Assembly: GCF_014932895.1 (NCBI RefSeq)
Contig: NZ_JACYOF010000001.1
Coordinates: 124,001 to 188,000, forward strand
Reading direction: 5' to 3'
Length of the DNA: 64,000 bases
DNA from: Bacillus thuringiensis
GTDB lineage: Bacteria > Bacillota > Bacilli > Bacillales > Bacillaceae_G
Below are positions 20,261 to 30,227 of the stretch, piece after piece. The notes under the pieces were generated by a model, which worked only from the letters and a program-made list of their open reading frames with translations, had not been told where the DNA came from and did no database searches. Made by a program: the position numbers and the translations under genes. How positions within the stretch are numbered: the stretch's first letter is position 1; every line of letters begins with the position of its first letter.

Positions 20261-20488
20261 TTATTGAATTTCCAGTGTTACTTTTTCATCATTATGATGT
20301 CCCACTGAATACAAGAGCATTCGAATTGCTTTCGCAACTCTCCCTTGCTTTCCAATGACTTTTCCAACATCCTCAGGATGTACAGTTAATCGATACTTTA
20401 TCTCTCCGTTGTAAAGTTCCTGTGTAACTTTTACATCTTCAGGATGATCGACAAGAGGCTTGACAATCGTCTCGACTAACTTCTTCAT
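20261..20488 (-). CDS. khpA: KH-domain RNA-binding protein KhpA (YlqC)
   Basis: Small cytoplasmic RNA-binding protein that pairs with KhpB (Jag/EloR) and affects cell elongation and division in Gram-positive bacteria. The whole 75-residue protein is a KH domain with the loop VIGKQGRVAKAIR. I prefer the ATG at 20488 (MKKLVETIV), eight bases from GAGG, over one two codons upstream. It lies 14 bases after rpsP, a conserved pair. Confidence 0.92.
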   Translation of the reverse strand: MKKLVETIVKPLVDHPEDVKVTQELYNGEIKYRLTVHPEDVGKVIGKQGRVAKAIRMLLYSVGHHNDEKVTLEIQ

Positions 20489-20502
20489 AGTCATTGCCTC
20501 AA

Positions 20503-20775
20503 TTACTTACCTTGTTTAGATAAGTGGAATTTCTCCATGATACCTTGGTTAGAGAATAAGTTACGAACTGTATCAGATGGTTTAGCACCATTTCCTAACC
20601 ATTTTAATGCTGCTTCTTCGTTGATCTTAACTTCAGCTGGTTGAGCAACCGGATTGTAAGTACCGATTTCCTCAATGAAACGTCCGTCACGAGGAGAACG
20701 AGAATCTGCAACAACTACACGATAGAAAGGAGTTTTTTTAGCTCCCATACGTTTTAAACGAATTTTAACTGCCAT
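20503..20775 (-). CDS. rpsP: 30S ribosomal protein S16
   Basis: Small-subunit assembly protein. The 90-residue sequence begins [32 protein letters not shown], which is the S16 signature. CGGAGGTG precedes the start. It is co-transcribed with khpA and probably also driven by a promoter at 20814-20843 in the gap after ffh. Confidence 0.98.
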   Translation of the reverse strand: MAVKIRLKRMGAKKTPFYRVVVADSRSPRDGRFIEEIGTYNPVAQPAEVKINEEAALKWLGNGAKPSDTVRNLFSNQGIMEKFHLSKQGK

Positions 20776-20813
20776 TTATAAAGCACCTCCGAATTTATTT
20801 CACACAGATAATT

Positions 20814-20843
20814 ATATTAGCAAAAAGACTATTGCTTTGTAAA
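20814..20843 (-). promoter_or_regulatory. Promoter candidate for rpsP
   Basis: On the minus strand TTTACA (20838-20843) and TAATAT (20814-20819) are 18 bases apart; an overlapping TATAAT is offset by two bases. Confidence 0.45.
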
Positions 20844-20875
20844 GTGTTTTTTCTTAACAGAGCTATCTTTTTTCC

Positions 20876-22225
20876 TTACATGAATGGAAACTTCAATCCA
20901 CCTAGTCCTTTTTTCTTACCTTTTTGCATTCCCGTCATCGTCTTCATCATCTTTTTCATATCATCAAATTGCTTGATTAGACGATTGATTTCTTGTACCG
21001 TTGTACCGCTACCTTTGGCAATGCGTTTTTTGCGACTAGCATTGATTATTTCCGGTTGTTCTCGCTCTAATTTAGTCATAGAACGAATAATTGCCTCAAT
21101 ATGCCCAATTTGCTTTTCATCAACTTGTGCATTTTTCAGCCCTTTAATTTTATTTGCACCAGGAAGCATCCCTAACAATTCATCTAGTGGTCCTAATTGA
21201 CGCACTTGTCCAAGTTGTTCTAGGAAATCATCAAGCGTAAACGAAAGGGTACGCATTTTTTGTTCAAGTTCTTTTGCTTTTTCCTCATCAACTGTAGCTT
21301 GCGCTTTTTCAATTAATGTTAGAACGTCACCCATACCTAAAATACGAGATGCCATACGTTCTGGATGGAACGCTTCAATCGCATCTAACTTTTCACCCAT
21401 ACCAGCAAATTTAATTGGTGTATTCGTAACAGCTTTAATAGATAATGCCGCACCACCGCGCGTATCACCATCTAATTTCGTTAACACAACACCTGTTAAA
21501 CCTAACTGTTCATGGAAACTTTGTGCAACATTTACCGCGTCTTGTCCTGTCATCGCATCGACAACAAGGAAAATTTCATCCGGTTTCGCAACTTCTTTCA
21601 CATTCGCTAGTTCATCCATTAGTTCTTCATCAATATGCAGGCGACCTGCTGTATCAATTAAAACATAATCATGATGATCTTCTTTCGCTTTTGCAATCGC
21701 TTGTTTTGCAATTTCAACAGGACTTACTTGATCTCCTAAAGAGAAAACAGGCATGTCCAATTGCTTCCCTAATGTTTCAAGCTGTTTAATCGCTGCTGGA
21801 CGGTAAATATCAGCTGCAACAAGCATCGGTTTACGATTATGCTTTTTACGAAGTAAATTCGCAAGTTTTCCTGTTGTTGTTGTTTTACCTGCACCTTGCA
21901 GACCAACCATCATAATAACAGTCGGTGGCTTATTAGCAACAGCAATTTTGCTCTGCTCTCCGCCCATAAGTTCTGTAAGTTCTTCCTGTACGACTTTAAT
22001 TACTTGTTGTCCAGGTGTCAAACTTTTCATTACATCTTGTCCGACAGCACGCTCAGACACACGCTTTACAAAATCTTTTACTACTTTAAAGTTAACATCT
22101 GCTTCTAAAAGAGCTAGACGAACTTCTCTCATCATTTCTTTCACATCGGCTTCAGAAACTTTTCCTTTGCCGCGGATCTTTTGCATTGTCTGTTGAAGTC
22201 GGTCGGCTAATCCTTCAAATGCCAT
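20876..22225 (-). CDS. ffh: Signal recognition particle protein Ffh
   Basis: GTPase that binds 4.5S/6S-type SRP RNA and signal sequences, targeting ribosomes to the membrane through FtsY. The NG domain has the P-loop GLQGAGKT (108-115), DTAGR and TKLDG motifs. The C-terminal M domain is rich in methionine (MKKMMKTMTGMQKGKKKG). The 449-residue length is normal. It is 12 bases after ylxM and close to ftsY, so both halves of the targeting pathway are neighbours. Confidence 0.98.
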   Translation of the reverse strand: MAFEGLADRLQQTMQKIRGKGKVSEADVKEMMREVRLALLEADVNFKVVKDFVKRVSERAVGQDVMKSLTPGQQVIKVVQEELTELMGGEQSKIAVANKPPTVIMMVGLQGAGKTTTTGKLANLLRKKHNRKPMLVAADIYRPAAIKQLETLGKQLDMPVFSLGDQVSPVEIAKQAIAKAKEDHHDYVLIDTAGRLHIDEELMDELANVKEVAKPDEIFLVVDAMTGQDAVNVAQSFHEQLGLTGVVLTKLDGDTRGGAALSIKAVTNTPIKFAGMGEKLDAIEAFHPERMASRILGMGDVLTLIEKAQATVDEEKAKELEQKMRTLSFTLDDFLEQLGQVRQLGPLDELLGMLPGANKIKGLKNAQVDEKQIGHIEAIIRSMTKLEREQPEIINASRKKRIAKGSGTTVQEINRLIKQFDDMKKMMKTMTGMQKGKKKGLGGLKFPFM

Positions 22226-22237
22226 ATTGCCGCCCTC

Positions 22238-22570
22238 CTAATCTAATTTTTCGATAGCTTCAACAACTTGTTTCATTTCTTCATTCACATGCTCTTCTTC
22301 GCTGATTAGCTGTTTTAGCTTTGCAACAAGTCGCTGTCGCTCTTGAAACTTTTGAAGTAATACTAATTTCTCTTCATATTCTTCAAGCATCGCTTCAGTC
22401 CGTTTAATGTTATCATACACGGCTTGGCGACTTACATCAAATTCTTCCGCAATTTCACCAAGAGATAAATCATCTAGATAATAAAGCGACATATAACTTC
22501 TTTGTTTTTGCGTTAACAACGATTGATAAAAATCAAATAAATAATTCATTCTCGTTGTTTTTTCGAGCAT
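22238..22570 (-). CDS. ylxM: YlxM, helix-turn-helix protein of the SRP operon
   Basis: A 110-residue protein of the UPF0122 family, with a sigma-70 region-4-like helix-turn-helix ([22 protein letters not shown]) followed by a coiled-coil C-terminus. In streptococci YlxM has been shown to bind SRP RNA and modulate Ffh; in bacilli its role is inferred from its constant place before ffh. It has no clear effector domain, so a classical DNA-binding regulator role is possible but less likely. Confidence 0.9.
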
Positions 22571-22669
22571 GTTGGATCATCCTTTGTTAAGTGATTTCCC
22601 TTTACATGAATTAGTTTACATGCAGTATAAAAGAGTGTCAAGTTTTTTTCTTAACATCACTTCTTTTTT

Positions 22670-22703
22670 TATAAAAAAGAAGCGGAAATACCGCTTCTTT
22701 CCT
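22670..22703 (-). terminator. Rho-independent terminator after ftsY
   Basis: On the minus strand AAAGAAGCGG and CCGCTTCTTT form a stem with a TATTT-type loop, followed by TTTTTTATAAAAAA. It directly follows the ftsY stop and ends the rnc-smc-ftsY transcript. Confidence 0.85.
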
Positions 22704-23693
22704 TTACCCTTCTTCTGTTTCTACTAAGTTTGCGAATAAACCATACACATATTGTTCTGGATCAAACTGTTGCAGATCGTCCATTTGCTCCCCTAGTCCT
22801 ACAAATTTCACTGGAACGTCCATTTCGTTACGAATCGCTAATACGATACCACCTTTAGCAGTTCCATCTAACTTTGTTAAAACAATACCTGAAACATTTG
22901 TTGCCTCACGGAATGTTTTCGCTTGACTTAAACCGTTTTGACCTGTTGTTGCATCAATAACTAATAACACTTCATGAGGAGCTCCCGGTACTTCACGCTC
23001 AATTACACGCTTCACTTTCTCTAACTCTTTCATTAAGTTGACTTTATTTTGTAAACGTCCTGCTGTATCACACAGTAATACGTCTACTTTACGTGCTTTT
23101 GCAGCTTGTACAGCGTCATACATTACCGCTGCAGGGTCAGAACCAGATCCTTGTTTAATAACTTCTACACCAACGCGATCGCCCCATACTTCTAATTGTT
23201 CAATCGCCCCAGCACGGAACGTATCTCCTGCTGCCAATAGTACAGACTTACCTTCGGATTTAAATCTGTGTGCTAGTTTACCAATTGTCGTCGTTTTCCC
23301 TACACCGTTAACACCTACAAATAAAACAACTGTTAATTGATCTTCTTGCATATTGATTTCATTACTAAAATCGCTGTCACCCTTATAAATCCCCACTAAC
23401 TTTTCCGAAATAACAGCTTGTACTTCTTTTGGGTCTTGAATATTTCGGCGCTGTACTTCTTCTTTCAACTGATCGATTAATTCCATTACAGTCGAAACCC
23501 CTACGTCTGCACCGATTAAAATCTCTTCTAACTCTTCGAAGAAGTCTTCATCTACTTTACGGTAACGATAGACTAAATCATTTACTTTATCCGCAAATGA
23601 ATTTCTCGTTTTTTCTAATCCTTGTTTAAATTTTTCTGTTACTGTATCCGTTTGTTTCGAAATTTTTTCTTTTAGTTTTTTAAAAAAGCTCAT
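22704..23693 (-). CDS. ftsY: Signal recognition particle receptor FtsY
   Basis: Membrane-associated GTPase receptor that docks SRP-ribosome complexes. A short charged N-terminal region is followed by the NG domain with P-loop GVNGVGKT (127-134), DTAGR and TKLDGTAKGG. The ATG at 23693 (329 residues, MSFFKKLKEK) is nine bases from AGGAAGG; the ATG at 23702 abuts that site. It is 14 bases after smc. Confidence 0.97.
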   Translation of the reverse strand: MSFFKKLKEKISKQTDTVTEKFKQGLEKTRNSFADKVNDLVYRYRKVDEDFFEELEEILIGADVGVSTVMELIDQLKEEVQRRNIQDPKEVQAVISEKLVGIYKGDSDFSNEINMQEDQLTVVLFVGVNGVGKTTTIGKLAHRFKSEGKSVLLAAGDTFRAGAIEQLEVWGDRVGVEVIKQGSGSDPAAVMYDAVQAAKARKVDVLLCDTAGRLQNKVNLMKELEKVKRVIEREVPGAPHEVLLVIDATTGQNGLSQAKTFREATNVSGIVLTKLDGTAKGGIVLAIRNEMDVPVKFVGLGEQMDDLQQFDPEQYVYGLFANLVETEEG

Positions 23694-23707
23694 ACTTCCC
23701 ATCCTTC

Positions 23708-26700
23708 CTATTTACTTGCAACAAGTTCTTCTCCGTCATCTAATCGAACAGAAACAAGTTTAGATACACCTGATTCCTGCATGGTTACACCATACAATAC
23801 ATCAGACTCTTCCATTGTACCTTTCCTGTGTGTAATTACAATAAACTGCGTCTCATGACTAAATTTCTTTAAATACTGCGCAAAACGAGCAACATTCGCC
23901 TCGTCAAGAGCCGCTTCTACTTCGTCTAGTACACAGAATGGTACTGGGCGTACTTTTAAAATACCAAATAAAAGCGCAATTGCCGTTAAAGCACGCTCTC
24001 CACCTGACAGTAAACCTAAATTCTGCAATTTCTTTCCTGGTGGTTGCGCAACAATATCGATGCCAGTATTTAATATGTCCCCAGGGTTCGTCATTACTAA
24101 ATCCGCTCTACCGCCTCCGAATAATTCAGTGAATACCAATTGAAACTCCGTTCGAATCCCTTCAAAAGTAGTAGAAAAACGTTTTTTCATTTCTTCATCC
24201 ATCTCAGTAATGAGTTGATGCAATGTCGCTTTTGCTTCTTCTAAGTCATCCCGTTGCTCTAGTAAGAACGTATGACGTTCCGCTACACGTTCATATTCAT
24301 CAATTGCACCCAAGTTTACTGTGCCTAACTCTTCGATGGATAATTTAATTAATTTCACTTTCTTACGCGCATCTTCTGCTGGCATTGTCATTGTGTACTT
24401 CAGCTTAGCTGCTTCAAATGAAATCGTATATGTTTCACGTAAATGTTGCAATCTATTTTCCAACTCAACATCAAGTCGGTTAATTTTCACCTCTTGATCT
24501 TTCAACAACTCAAGAATATATTTATGTTTGCCTAACGTTTCCTTCACATTACGTTCTAAATGTTCCACTCTCTCTTGCAATGATACACGTTGTTCACGGC
24601 GAGAGCGAATTAATTCTGAAGTTTGATTACGATCATATGCCTTCTTCTCAATCATATTCGTAATTTGTTCTTCACCACTTGAATTTGATGTCATTTCTTG
24701 CTTTAAGAATGCTAAATCTTCTTTTGTTTTTACAAGTGTTGTATCAGTTTCTTCTTTTTCCCTCGTCAATCGTTCAACTTTTTCTTTCTGATTAGATAAG
24801 CGTTGTTGCTTTTCAGCTGCCAGCACTTTTAACTCAGTCATTTCTTTTTGAACTTTTTCTTTCGAAGAATGTTGCTCACTCTTTTGTTTCGTTAGGGTGA
24901 CAATTTTGCTATCTAATTCCGTAATCTCCGCTTGAAGATTCGCTAAAATCTTGTCTAACTCTTCTTTACGCCCTTGCATTTTTACTTGATCTTGTAAAAA
25001 TCCTTCAATTTCTAAATCGTAAATAGATAAACGATCATTAATACGATGTTCTTCTAATTCTAAACGACTAATTTCTTCTCTTAATTTCTGTTCATCTACA
25101 CGCTCTGCTTCTACACCTTGTCGTAGTTCGCGTATTTGCACTTCTTTTTCTTGAATCTCTTGCTTTACTGCTTTAACAAAGTTTTCTAACTTCGTTGTTT
25201 TTTCTTCCATATCAGCTAACTTATTCGTCCACTCTTCAAGCTCACGCTGACGTCCCAATATAGAGGATTTCGCTTGTTTTACAGCTCCACCAGTCATAGA
25301 ACCCCCTGGATTCACTACGTCACCTTCGAGTGTTACAATACGATAGCGGTATTGCAATTGTTTCGCTAACTCATTTGCTCCGCGTAAATCTTTCGAAACT
25401 ACAACCGTACCTAATAAATTCGAAACTACATTTTCATATTTATTGTTGTACTGCACAAGTTCTGCCGCTACACCTACAAATGATGGGTGTTGATTCACAA
25501 TACGTAATTGCTCAAATGATAACGATCTACTTTTAATAACTGCTTGTGGTAAAAAGGTTGCACGTCCATGTTTATTTTGCTTTAAAAATGCAATTGCATT
25601 ACGAGCATGTTCTTCTGTTTGTACTACGATATGTTGCATCGCTGCCCCAAGAGCTATTTCCATTGCGATTTCATATTCTTTCGGCACAGTCAGAAGTTCT
25701 GCAACCGCTCCCTCAATACCTTGTAGCCTATTTTCTCTAGCCTTTAATACTTCACGTACTCCTTGATAGAAACCAGAATAGTCCTCTTGCATCTCTTCTA
25801 GCATTTCTTTTCGTGAGCGCGCCTGTTGTACAAATTGATATGCTTGGTACAGTTTTGTTTCATTTTCACTATACTGCGCCTTACATTTCCCAAGCGCCGC
25901 TTCTGTTTTCTGTATGTTCGAAATGATACCGGCTACTTTTTCTTTCACTTGTCCATAACTTTCAACAAGTTTCGTCTTTTTCGCTGTAATTTCCATACGC
26001 ATTTCTACATATTTCGCATTCTCTTCATCAAGACGTTCGTTTTTAGAGTTTTGCTGTTTAGATTGTTCTTCAATCATAGATAATTCATTACGATGACTAG
26101 CCTGTTGATTTAAAAGTTCAATATAATCCCCTTTTAAATTCTCAATCTGTTCCTCTAAATTATCCGCAAAAGTTGCAAGCAGTTGCTCATTATCAAGCAA
26201 TTTTTTCTCCAACTCTTTTACTTGATCTACAAATTGCATTAACACTTCTGTACTTGATTCAATTTCACCATCATAACTTTTAGCTTTCTCTGTTAATTCA
26301 ACAATTAACTGTTCAAGTTGCGCACAATGCGTCGTAGCATTTTGCTTCCTCTCTTTTAACAGCTCACGTTGCCCTTCTAATTTTTCTAGCTCTTTACTAG
26401 AAAGAAGAAGAACTTCTTGTAAGGAATCTACAGACTCATCTACCGCTTGTAATTGTCCACGTAATTCCTCAAGCTCTTCTTCACTTTTTTGTAAATTCGT
26501 TGACATTTTAACTTCTTCGTTTTTATTATGCCCAAACTGATTTCGAAGCGCTTCCCATTTCTCATGTAATTCTTCAATTTCATGTACAATAAGCGCTGCT
26601 TCTACTTTTTCTAATTCCTCTTTTTTCTCAAGATAATCTTTCGCTATGGAAGCTTGCCTCTCTAACGGTTCTACTTGACTACTCAATTCGTGAATAATAT

Positions 26701-27277
26701 CTTGTACACGATTTAAGTTTTCTTGTGTATCCGCTAATTTTCCTTCAGCTTTCTTTTTACGAAGTTTGTATTTCAGCACACCTGCCGCTTCTTCAAATAC
26801 ACCGCGACGTTCTTCTGATTTACTACTTAAAATTTCTTCCACTTTCCCCTGACTAATAATTGAAAAAGCTTCTCTTCCCATGCCAGAGTCCATAAATAAA
26901 TCGATAATATCTTTCAATCTACAAGATTGTTTATTTATATAAAAATCACTATCACCTGAACGAGATACACGGCGCGTTACACTCACCTCGTTATATTCAA
27001 TCGGTAAGCGTTGATCTTCATTATTTAAAGTTAATGTTACTTCAGCTACATTAACTGCTCTCCTCGTATCACTACCAGCAAAAATAACATCCTCCATCTT
27101 TGCACCACGTAATGATTTTGCAGATTGTTCACCAAGTACCCAGCGAATTGCATCAGTAATATTACTTTTCCCGCTTCCATTAGGCCCTACTACAGACGTT
27201 ACACCTGGAACAAAATCGACAGATACACGCTCAGCAAAAGATTTAAATCCTGCTATTTCTAATCTTTTTAAAAACAC
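23708..27277 (-). CDS. smc: Chromosome partition protein Smc
   Basis: Condensin-like ATPase that forms a ring with ScpA and ScpB to compact and resolve the chromosome. The 1189-residue protein has Walker A GPNGSGKS (31-38) and a long coiled coil. The hinge (about residues 510-660) includes EIALGAAMQHIVV and ends near a GGSMTGGAVK block. A second coiled coil and a C-terminal LSGGERAL signature with Walker B (CVLDEVEAALD) follow. Translation starts at a GTG ten bases after AGGAGG. It lies between rnc and ftsY. Confidence 0.98.
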   Translation of the reverse strand: MFLKRLEIAGFKSFAERVSVDFVPGVTSVVGPNGSGKSNITDAIRWVLGEQSAKSLRGAKMEDVIFAGSDTRRAVNVAEVTLTLNNEDQRLPIEYNEVSVTRRVSRSGDSDFYINKQSCRLKDIIDLFMDSGMGREAFSIISQGKVEEILSSKSEERRGVFEEAAGVLKYKLRKKKAEGKLADTQENLNRVQDIIHELSSQVEPLERQASIAKDYLEKKEELEKVEAALIVHEIEELHEKWEALRNQFGHNKNEEVKMSTNLQKSEEELEELRGQLQAVDESVDSLQEVLLLSSKELEKLEGQRELLKERKQNATTHCAQLEQLIVELTEKAKSYDGEIESSTEVLMQFVDQVKELEKKLLDNEQLLATFADNLEEQIENLKGDYIELLNQQASHRNELSMIEEQSKQQNSKNERLDEENAKYVEMRMEITAKKTKLVESYGQVKEKVAGIISNIQKTEAALGKCKAQYSENETKLYQAYQFVQQARSRKEMLEEMQEDYSGFYQGVREVLKARENRLQGIEGAVAELLTVPKEYEIAMEIALGAAMQHIVVQTEEHARNAIAFLKQNKHGRATFLPQAVIKSRSLSFEQLRIVNQHPSFVGVAAELVQYNNKYENVVSNLLGTVVVSKDLRGANELAKQLQYRYRIVTLEGDVVNPGGSMTGGAVKQAKSSILGRQRELEEWTNKLADMEEKTTKLENFVKAVKQEIQEKEVQIRELRQGVEAERVDEQKLREEISRLELEEHRINDRLSIYDLEIEGFLQDQVKMQGRKEELDKILANLQAEITELDSKIVTLTKQKSEQHSSKEKVQKEMTELKVLAAEKQQRLSNQKEKVERLTREKEETDTTLVKTKEDLAFLKQEMTSNSSGEEQITNMIEKKAYDRNQTSELIRSRREQRVSLQERVEHLERNVKETLGKHKYILELLKDQEVKINRLDVELENRLQHLRETYTISFEAAKLKYTMTMPAEDARKKVKLIKLSIEELGTVNLGAIDEYERVAERHTFLLEQRDDLEEAKATLHQLITEMDEEMKKRFSTTFEGIRTEFQLVFTELFGGGRADLVMTNPGDILNTGIDIVAQPPGKKLQNLGLLSGGERALTAIALLFGILKVRPVPFCVLDEVEAALDEANVARFAQYLKKFSHETQFIVITHRKGTMEESDVLYGVTMQESGVSKLVSVRLDDGEELVASK

Positions 27278-27399
27278 GAAAGGTCTTCCTCCTATTCTCC
27301 GTTGTTATTAAACGTTGTCTGCACGAAAACAAGCTATAATACGGATTTACTCTCCTCTTATTTAGTATCTACAAAAAGAAAGTTTCATTCTATGCATAA

Positions 27400-27428
27400 G
27401 GAATCCCCCTCATTCAAAGGGGGATTCC
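27400..27428 (-). terminator. Hairpin after rnc
   Basis: A perfect 10-bp stem, GGAATCCCCC with GGGGGATTCC, starts right after the rnc stop. On the minus strand it is followed by TTATGCATAG rather than a T-run, so it may be a weak terminator or a site for RNase III itself, which in some bacteria cuts its own mRNA. Confidence 0.5.
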
Positions 27429-28166
27429 TTATAGTTGTTCTTTTAATTTTTTCAATGCTTCTGCAGCAGCTTGCTGCTCTGCTTCTTTTTTCGACTTACC
27501 ACTACCAAGACCTAACGCTACATTATTTAATGTAACACGTGATACAAATTCTCGATTATGGGCTGGTCCTTTTTCTTGCAAAATTTGATACTCAATGTTG
27601 CCACTACCATCACGCTGGATCAATTCTTGCAATTGACTCTTATAATCCATCACATGAGAAAAAGCACCTTCATTAATTTTTGGATATACAATTTCTTTTA
27701 AGAATCCCCAGACTGTTTCTAGCCCTTGATCAAGATAAAGGGCACCAATAAACGCTTCAAAGACATCCGCTAATAAAGCTGGTCGTTCACGTCCACCCGT
27801 CATTTCTTCACCTTTTCCTAATAAAACAAGGCTACCAAATGACAACTCGTTTGCAAAACGAACAAGAGATGGTTCACATACAATAGCTGCACGTAGTTTT
27901 GTTAACTCTCCTTCGCTCATTGTCGGATATTTTTGAAACAGATACTGTGATACAGTGAGTTCCAATACAGCATCGCCAAGAAACTCAAGACGCTCATTGT
28001 CCTCATGTGGTTTTTTTCGATGCTCATTCACATACGATGAATGCGTAAATGCTTGAATCAATAATTTTTCATCTGTAAACGTAATACCAATCTTTTCTTG
28101 AAACACTTTAAACGCTTCACGATATTTTGTTTCGTATTTTTTTTCTCTATATTTTCGGTACGGCAT
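27429..28166 (-). CDS. rnc: Ribonuclease III
   Basis: Double-strand-specific endonuclease that processes rRNA precursors, SRP RNA and some mRNAs. The 245-residue protein has the signature [14 protein letters not shown] (57-70) with Glu61 and Asp65, and a C-terminal dsRNA-binding domain ending [21 protein letters not shown]. It is preceded by acpP and followed by smc and ftsY, the standard Bacillus order. Confidence 0.97.
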   Translation of the reverse strand: MPYRKYREKKYETKYREAFKVFQEKIGITFTDEKLLIQAFTHSSYVNEHRKKPHEDNERLEFLGDAVLELTVSQYLFQKYPTMSEGELTKLRAAIVCEPSLVRFANELSFGSLVLLGKGEEMTGGRERPALLADVFEAFIGALYLDQGLETVWGFLKEIVYPKINEGAFSHVMDYKSQLQELIQRDGSGNIEYQILQEKGPAHNREFVSRVTLNNVALGLGSGKSKKEAEQQAAAEALKKLKEQL

Positions 28167-28193
28167 AGGTCCCTCCAGATATAAGCCGAGAAA

Positions 28194-28214
28194 GCCCCGC
28201 TAAAAAACGGGACT
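28194..28214 (-). terminator. Hairpin between acpP and rnc
   Basis: On the minus strand AGTCCCG pairs with CGGGGCT around a TTTTTTAG loop and is followed by TTCTC. It looks like a weak terminator that would lower rnc transcription relative to the very abundant acpP message. Confidence 0.45.
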
Positions 28215-28225
28215 TCACTCAAACA

Positions 28226-28459
28226 TTATAGATGACTCTCTATGTAAGTCACAGCATCGCCAACAGTAGCAATCTTTTCAGCATCTTCATCAGAAATTTC
28301 CATTTCGAATTCATCTTCCAATTGCATTACAAGTTCTACTACATCTAGGGAGTCTGCGCCTAAATCTTCTTTAAAGCTTGCAGCCGGTACTACTTCAGTT
28401 TCTTCTACACCTAAACGATCAACGATGATTTTTGTTACACGCTCTAAAACATCTGCCAT
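28226..28459 (-). CDS. acpP: Acyl carrier protein
   Basis: Carries growing acyl chains on a 4'-phosphopantetheine arm during type II fatty acid synthesis. The 77-residue protein has the attachment serine Ser37 in LGADSLD and is strongly acidic. The ATG at 28459 ([10 protein letters not shown]) follows GGGAGGTG; a GTG three codons upstream is part of that ribosome site and is rejected. It follows fabG by 69 bases in the fapR-plsX-fabD-fabG-acpP set. Confidence 0.98.
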
Positions 28460-28528
28460 TCCATTCACCTCCCCTCAAATATTATATTAAATATTGTCAA
28501 AAAAAACTAGGTGAAATCGATTCTTTTA

Positions 28529-29269
28529 TTACATTACCATTCCGCCATCAACATTTAACGTTTGTCCTGTAACATATTTGCTTTGATCAGAAGCAAAAAA
28601 CGTTACAGCATTCGCGATATCTTGTGATTCACCAAACTGTGCAGCCGGAATAACTTTTAACATTTCAGCTTTTATATTTTCATCTAATACATCCGTCATA
28701 TCAGTCGCAATAAAACCAGGAGCAATCGCATTTACAGTAATATTTCGGCTTGCTAGTTCTTTTGCTGATGTTTTTGTTAATCCAATTACCCCAGCTTTAG
28801 CAGCTACATAATTTGCTTGCCCTGGATTTCCTATAACACCAACAACAGAAGCAATATTTATTATTCTACCATGACGTTGACGCATCATATAACGAGATAC
28901 TGCTTTTGTACATAAGAATACACCTTTTAAGTTTGTATTAATAACTGTATCCCATTCTTCTTCTTTCATACGCATTAATAAATTATCTTTTGTTACACCA
29001 GCATTATTTACAAGAATATCAACTTGTCCAAATGTATCTACTGTTTGTTTCACCATATTTGTAACATCATCAGCATTTGCAACATCTGCTCTTACTGCAA
29101 TTGCATCCGAACCTAATTTCTTGATTTCATCTACTACTTCATTTGCTTTTTGTTCATTACCGGCATAATTTACTACCACATTTGCCCCTTGTTTCGCTAA
29201 ATCAATCGCAATCGCGCGACCAATTCCACGTGAAGCACCAGTTACTAATGCTACTTTCCCTTTTAACAT
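28529..29269 (-). CDS. fabG: 3-oxoacyl-[acyl-carrier-protein] reductase
   Basis: NADPH-dependent ketoreductase of type II fatty acid synthesis. It is a short-chain dehydrogenase with TGASRGIG (10-17), the NNAG motif and the catalytic Ser141, Tyr154 and Lys158. The 246-residue length is standard. Its ATG overlaps the fabD stop by one base (TGATG), implying coupled translation. Confidence 0.97.
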   Translation of the reverse strand: MLKGKVALVTGASRGIGRAIAIDLAKQGANVVVNYAGNEQKANEVVDEIKKLGSDAIAVRADVANADDVTNMVKQTVDTFGQVDILVNNAGVTKDNLLMRMKEEEWDTVINTNLKGVFLCTKAVSRYMMRQRHGRIINIASVVGVIGNPGQANYVAAKAGVIGLTKTSAKELASRNITVNAIAPGFIATDMTDVLDENIKAEMLKVIPAAQFGESQDIANAVTFFASDQSKYVTGQTLNVDGGMVM

Positions 29270-30213
29270 CAGCTTTCTCCTCTCAAATTTGAAATGGTAT
29301 CTTTTAATGTCTCTTCATCATATATCGCATATGCTTTCACTGACGAATCAATCGACTTCATAAGTCCAGCAAGTACTTTTCCAGGTCCAATTTCAATAAA
29401 TGTATCTACACCTTGTTTCACCATATACTCAATAGATGGGTACCACAACACAGGCGAATAAAGTTGTTCAATTAGCTTATCTTGAATATCTGTACTACGT
29501 GTAATAACATCTGCCGTAACATTTGCGATAACAGGAATATTCGTGTCTTGAATTGTAATTTCATTTAAAACACTTTGGAATCTCTCCGCTGCCGGCTTCA
29601 TAAGTGAAGAATGGAACGGCCCACTTACTCTTAGCGGAATTGCTCTCTTTGCACCGTTTTCTTTCGCTCTTTGAGAAGCAATCTCTACTCCTTGCTTCGT
29701 TCCAGAAATCACAATTTGTTTCGTACTATTCATATTAGCGATTTGCACTGCATATCCTTCACTTGTTACTTCTTCTGTAACTTGTTTCAGTATCTCTGGA
29801 TCAGCACCTAAAATAGCCGCCATTGCACCTTCTCCGCCAGGTACAGCTTCTTCCATATATTCGCCACGTTTCCTTACAGCATATACAGCATCTTCAAAAG
29901 TTAATGCACCAGCTGCTACAAGAGCGCTATATTCACCTAAACTATGTCCAGCGACGAAATCAGGTGTAATGTCATACTCTTTCAAAGCTGTCAAAATAGC
30001 AAAACTCGTTGTTAATAATGCAGGCTGCGCATTTGTCGTTAATGTAAGCTTTTCCTGCGGCCCTTCAAAAATCACTTCTGAAAGTGAATCGTGTAACACC
30101 TCATCTGCTTTTGCAAACACTTTTGCAACCTCTTTATTATTCTCTGCTAACTGTTTACCCATTCCAACTGCCTGTGAACCTTGGCCCGGAAAAAGAAATG
30201 CTAGTTTTCCCAC
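29269..30213 (-). CDS. fabD: Malonyl-CoA:ACP transacylase
   Basis: Moves malonyl groups from CoA to ACP, supplying the extender unit for fatty acid synthesis. The 314-residue protein shows FLFPGQGSQ at the N-terminus, the nucleophile Ser91 in [10 protein letters not shown], and GPFHSSLM with the catalytic histidine. It lies 14 bases after plsX and overlaps fabG. Confidence 0.97.
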   Translation of the reverse strand: MGKLAFLFPGQGSQAVGMGKQLAENNKEVAKVFAKADEVLHDSLSEVIFEGPQEKLTLTTNAQPALLTTSFAILTALKEYDITPDFVAGHSLGEYSALVAAGALTFEDAVYAVRKRGEYMEEAVPGGEGAMAAILGADPEILKQVTEEVTSEGYAVQIANMNSTKQIVISGTKQGVEIASQRAKENGAKRAIPLRVSGPFHSSLMKPAAERFQSVLNEITIQDTNIPVIANVTADVITRSTDIQDKLIEQLYSPVLWYPSIEYMVKQGVDTFIEIGPGKVLAGLMKSIDSSVKAYAIYDEETLKDTISNLRGES

Positions 30214-30227
30214 TTCAAATCCTCCTC

